A DNA stretch of 21,992 bases, from IMG/VR virus record IMGVR_UViG_3300030450_002462, positions 1-21,992 of that record; one strand, written 5' to 3'. A model generated the notes under the pieces. The model was given only the letters and a program-made list of their open reading frames with translations. It made no database searches and was not told where the DNA came from. This DNA comes from a virus. Of this stretch, positions 20,854 through 21,992 are shown piece after piece; position 1 is the stretch's first letter, and each line of letters begins with the position of its first letter. The position numbers and the translations under genes are program-made.

Positions 20854-20885
20854 TTGCATTGTATTAAAAATTTTTTATATATTTG
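20854..20885 (+). promoter_or_regulatory. Candidate early rightward promoter (TTG-N21-TATATTTG)
   Basis: TTG at 20854-20856, a 21-base spacer, then TATATTTG at 20878-20885, a perfect match to the Bacteroidota -33/-7 consensus. Transcription would begin near 20890 and run through the five small genes to the right, leaving a leader of about 75 bases. It is the best promoter match in the window. Confidence 0.65.
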
Positions 20886-20964
20886 TGTAAACAAGTAAGG
20901 ACAGCGTTAGTAAATAAGATTGAGAAATTAACCAAGTCAAAATATAAATTAATAAATAAAAAAA

Positions 20965-21219
20965 ATGTCAAAATATACAATATACTCTACAAAGCAAGAT
21001 TGGGAAAATCTTTACAAAGAATTTCAAATTATGAAAGACGTTTATTCTTTTAACATTGATATAAAGAAAATTAAAAAATCTACATCTTATGATTCAATGT
21101 GGTCAATGTTACAATTAATGAAAAGAAAGGTTGGCTTATATGAAACCCAAAGCTATAAGAAACGTGAGGGGGTTGAGGTTTACGAATCAGTAAATGATTA
21201 TCTAAATAAAAATAAATAA
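20965..21219 (+). CDS. Unknown small early protein (84 aa)
   Basis: First gene of the rightward set. Not recognised. It starts MSKYTIYSTKQDWENLYKEF and is Lys-, Tyr- and Ser-rich with mostly helical character (QIMKDVYSFNIDIKKIKK, then MWSMLQLMKRKVGLYETQ). The end is charged (YLNKNK). An A-rich leader (AATAAATAAAAAAA) precedes ATG 20965. Being first after a strong promoter, it may act early in infection or on the host. Confidence 0.6.
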   Translation: MSKYTIYSTKQDWENLYKEFQIMKDVYSFNIDIKKIKKSTSYDSMWSMLQLMKRKVGLYETQSYKKREGVEVYESVNDYLNKNK

Positions 21220-21224
21220 TAACA

Positions 21225-21242
21225 GGGGGGTGAGATTCCCCC
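21225..21242 (+). other. GC-rich hairpin in an intergenic gap
   Basis: GGGGGG (21225-21230), TGAGATT, CCCCC (21238-21242) can form a 5-bp G:C stem with a short loop in otherwise A/T-rich DNA, six bases after the stop at 21219. No T run follows, so it is not a standard terminator. It may be an RNA element or processing stem for the gene at 21274. Confidence 0.45.
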
Positions 21243-21273
21243 ACTAAAACAAGTATAAATTAAAAAATAGAAT

Positions 21274-21483
21274 ATGAAAATAGAATTAAGCTCATCAGAA
21301 TATGGAACTTTAAAAGTAGTACTAATAAAAGAACAGTACGCTGTTAATTGTAGTATTGAACAAGACCTAGTTAGATTAAACGCATCTAAGAATACAGAAG
21401 ATGTTAGAAGCCTTAATCATTTGGTTAAAATACAAAGAAACAAGCTGAGATATATTAATAACCTTTTAAAAAAACTTAAATGA
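21274..21483 (+). CDS. Unknown small helical protein (69 aa)
   Basis: Not recognised. The sequence MKIELSSSEYGTLKVVLIKE is followed by charged helical segments (QYAVNCSIEQDLVRLNAS, then SLNHLVKIQRNKLRYINNLL) and ends in KKLK. The repeated Leu spacing suggests a coiled coil or helical bundle. Its TGA overlaps the ATG of the next gene (ATGA), so translation is coupled. An A-rich leader precedes ATG 21274. Confidence 0.55.
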   Translation: MKIELSSSEYGTLKVVLIKEQYAVNCSIEQDLVRLNASKNTEDVRSLNHLVKIQRNKLRYINNLLKKLK

Positions 21484-21629
21484 AAATAGAAATTATTAGA
21501 TTTAATACAGAAACTAAAGAGGGATTCAAAAAAGCTATTGCTTTTGAAAAAGAAAATCCGAATTATAAATTAATAAGCAGTAGATTAGATTTTGATTGGT
21601 ACTATGAAAAAAACACAGCAAATGATTAA
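21480..21629 (+). CDS. Unknown mini-protein (49 aa)
   Basis: A short gene: ATG 21480 overlaps the preceding stop (ATGA) and the TAA is at 21627. It reads MKIEIIRFNTETKEGFKKAI, then AFEKENPNYKLISSRLDF and a DWYYEKNTAND end. The start MKIE resembles that of the preceding gene but the rest differs. It overlaps the next gene by 26 bases. Function unknown. Confidence 0.5.
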   Translation: MKIEIIRFNTETKEGFKKAIAFEKENPNYKLISSRLDFDWYYEKNTAND

Positions 21630-21834
21630 CGAATACTTAATACAAGGAAAAGGCTATTTTAATATAGCTAGAGAGGACACTACATTCGCTAGAAAAGATT
21701 GTAGTGATATAATTAGCAGGAATGGATATATTGAGTTCAAAGGAACGGAAGATCAACTAGACATATTTTTAACACGCCTCTATGAAGATGAGAGTACATT
21801 TAAAGTGATAGGCGTATATAAAGCAAATGAATAA
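21604..21834 (+). CDS. Unknown small protein (76 aa)
   Basis: I chose ATG 21604 (Met-Lys-Lys-Thr-Gln-Gln); a TTG at 21592 would add four residues. The protein has a helical start (MKKTQQMINEYLIQGKGYF), then a strand-rich centre (DCSDIISRNGYIEFKG), and a helix plus strand end (EDQLDIFLTRLYEDE, then FKVIGVYKANE). It could be a small alpha/beta fold. Its TAA shares a base with the next ATG (TAATG). No family recognised. Confidence 0.55.
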   Translation: MKKTQQMINEYLIQGKGYFNIAREDTTFARKDCSDIISRNGYIEFKGTEDQLDIFLTRLYEDESTFKVIGVYKANE

Positions 21835-21992
21835 TGAATAATATACAAATTTTAGATTGGTGGAATAATGAATCAGAAACCGTTTCTGAGAAATTAGAGA
21901 AACTAGATTTAATGATCAAAGAAAATCCAGATAGCAAAACGCTAAAGGATTTTAAACAAATGCTAACTGAAATACTTGATTTATATGAATGA
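21834..21992 (+). CDS. Unknown mini-protein ending at the window edge (52 aa)
   Basis: ATG 21834 shares one base with the preceding stop (TAATG), and a TGA ends exactly at the last base of the window. The sequence is MNNIQILDWWNNESETVSEK, followed by LEKLDLMIKENPDS and a helix with acidic and hydrophobic residues (FKQMLTEILDLYE). It is acidic and helical. No family recognised; coupling to its neighbour supports it as a gene. Confidence 0.5.
   Translation: MNNIQILDWWNNESETVSEKLEKLDLMIKENPDSKTLKDFKQMLTEILDLYE

Noticed and set aside
1-21992. The window as a complete circular phage genome.
   Set aside because: Joining the ends would add Ser-Phe-Ile and then a stop to the portal, far too short, and lysis genes are missing; an excerpt is more likely.

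Overview
The window is part of a tailed-phage (or prophage) genome, most likely infecting a member of the Bacteroidota/Flavobacteriia. It is very AT-rich and densely packed. Genes lack clear Shine-Dalgarno sequences and sit behind A/T-only leaders, and the best promoters match the Bacteroidota pattern TTG-N(17-23)-TAnnTTTG. The gene families point the same way: a DUF3127-like SSB, a Lin1244/Lin1753 (DUF4373)-like replication protein, an XkdF-type protease, and a portal and tape measure of the type I associate with flavobacterial phages. Family names come from reading motifs by eye; no database was searched.

Layout. From about 20.75 kb down to 1, every gene is on the minus strand, so transcription runs right to left. 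At 20.73-20.96 kb a divergent promoter region separates this block from five tiny unrecognised genes reading rightward (20965-21992). Leftward, the early genes come first: a small Cro-like HTH protein, a probable ssDNA-annealing-type protein, the SSB-like protein, a 13-bp inverted repeat, the replication protein (with three 11-bp iterons inside its gene), a DNA methyltransferase, a VRR-NUC nuclease, an unknown protein, a sigma-factor-like regulator, a 29-residue membrane peptide and two unknown proteins. A TATATTTG box at 16516 may then start late transcription.

Late genes run: Cys-rich mini-protein, HNH endonuclease, ParB-methyltransferase fusion, small and large terminase, tail assembly chaperone (with a likely -1 frameshift product), tail terminator-like and tail-completion-like proteins, two large tail proteins, tape measure, prohead protease, scaffold-like protein, major capsid protein, putative tail tube, two small proteins, and the portal, which runs off the left edge. 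Tail genes therefore precede head genes, and the portal lies downstream of the capsid gene, an unusual order. A 500-residue tape measure and the chaperone pair indicate a siphovirus-like tail of modest length.

No integrase, lysis gene, DNA polymerase, tRNA or CRISPR array was seen. The window is probably an excerpt: joining its ends would stop the portal after about 238 residues. The longest gene-free stretch is 20733-20964 (232 bp), so none exceeds 300 bp.
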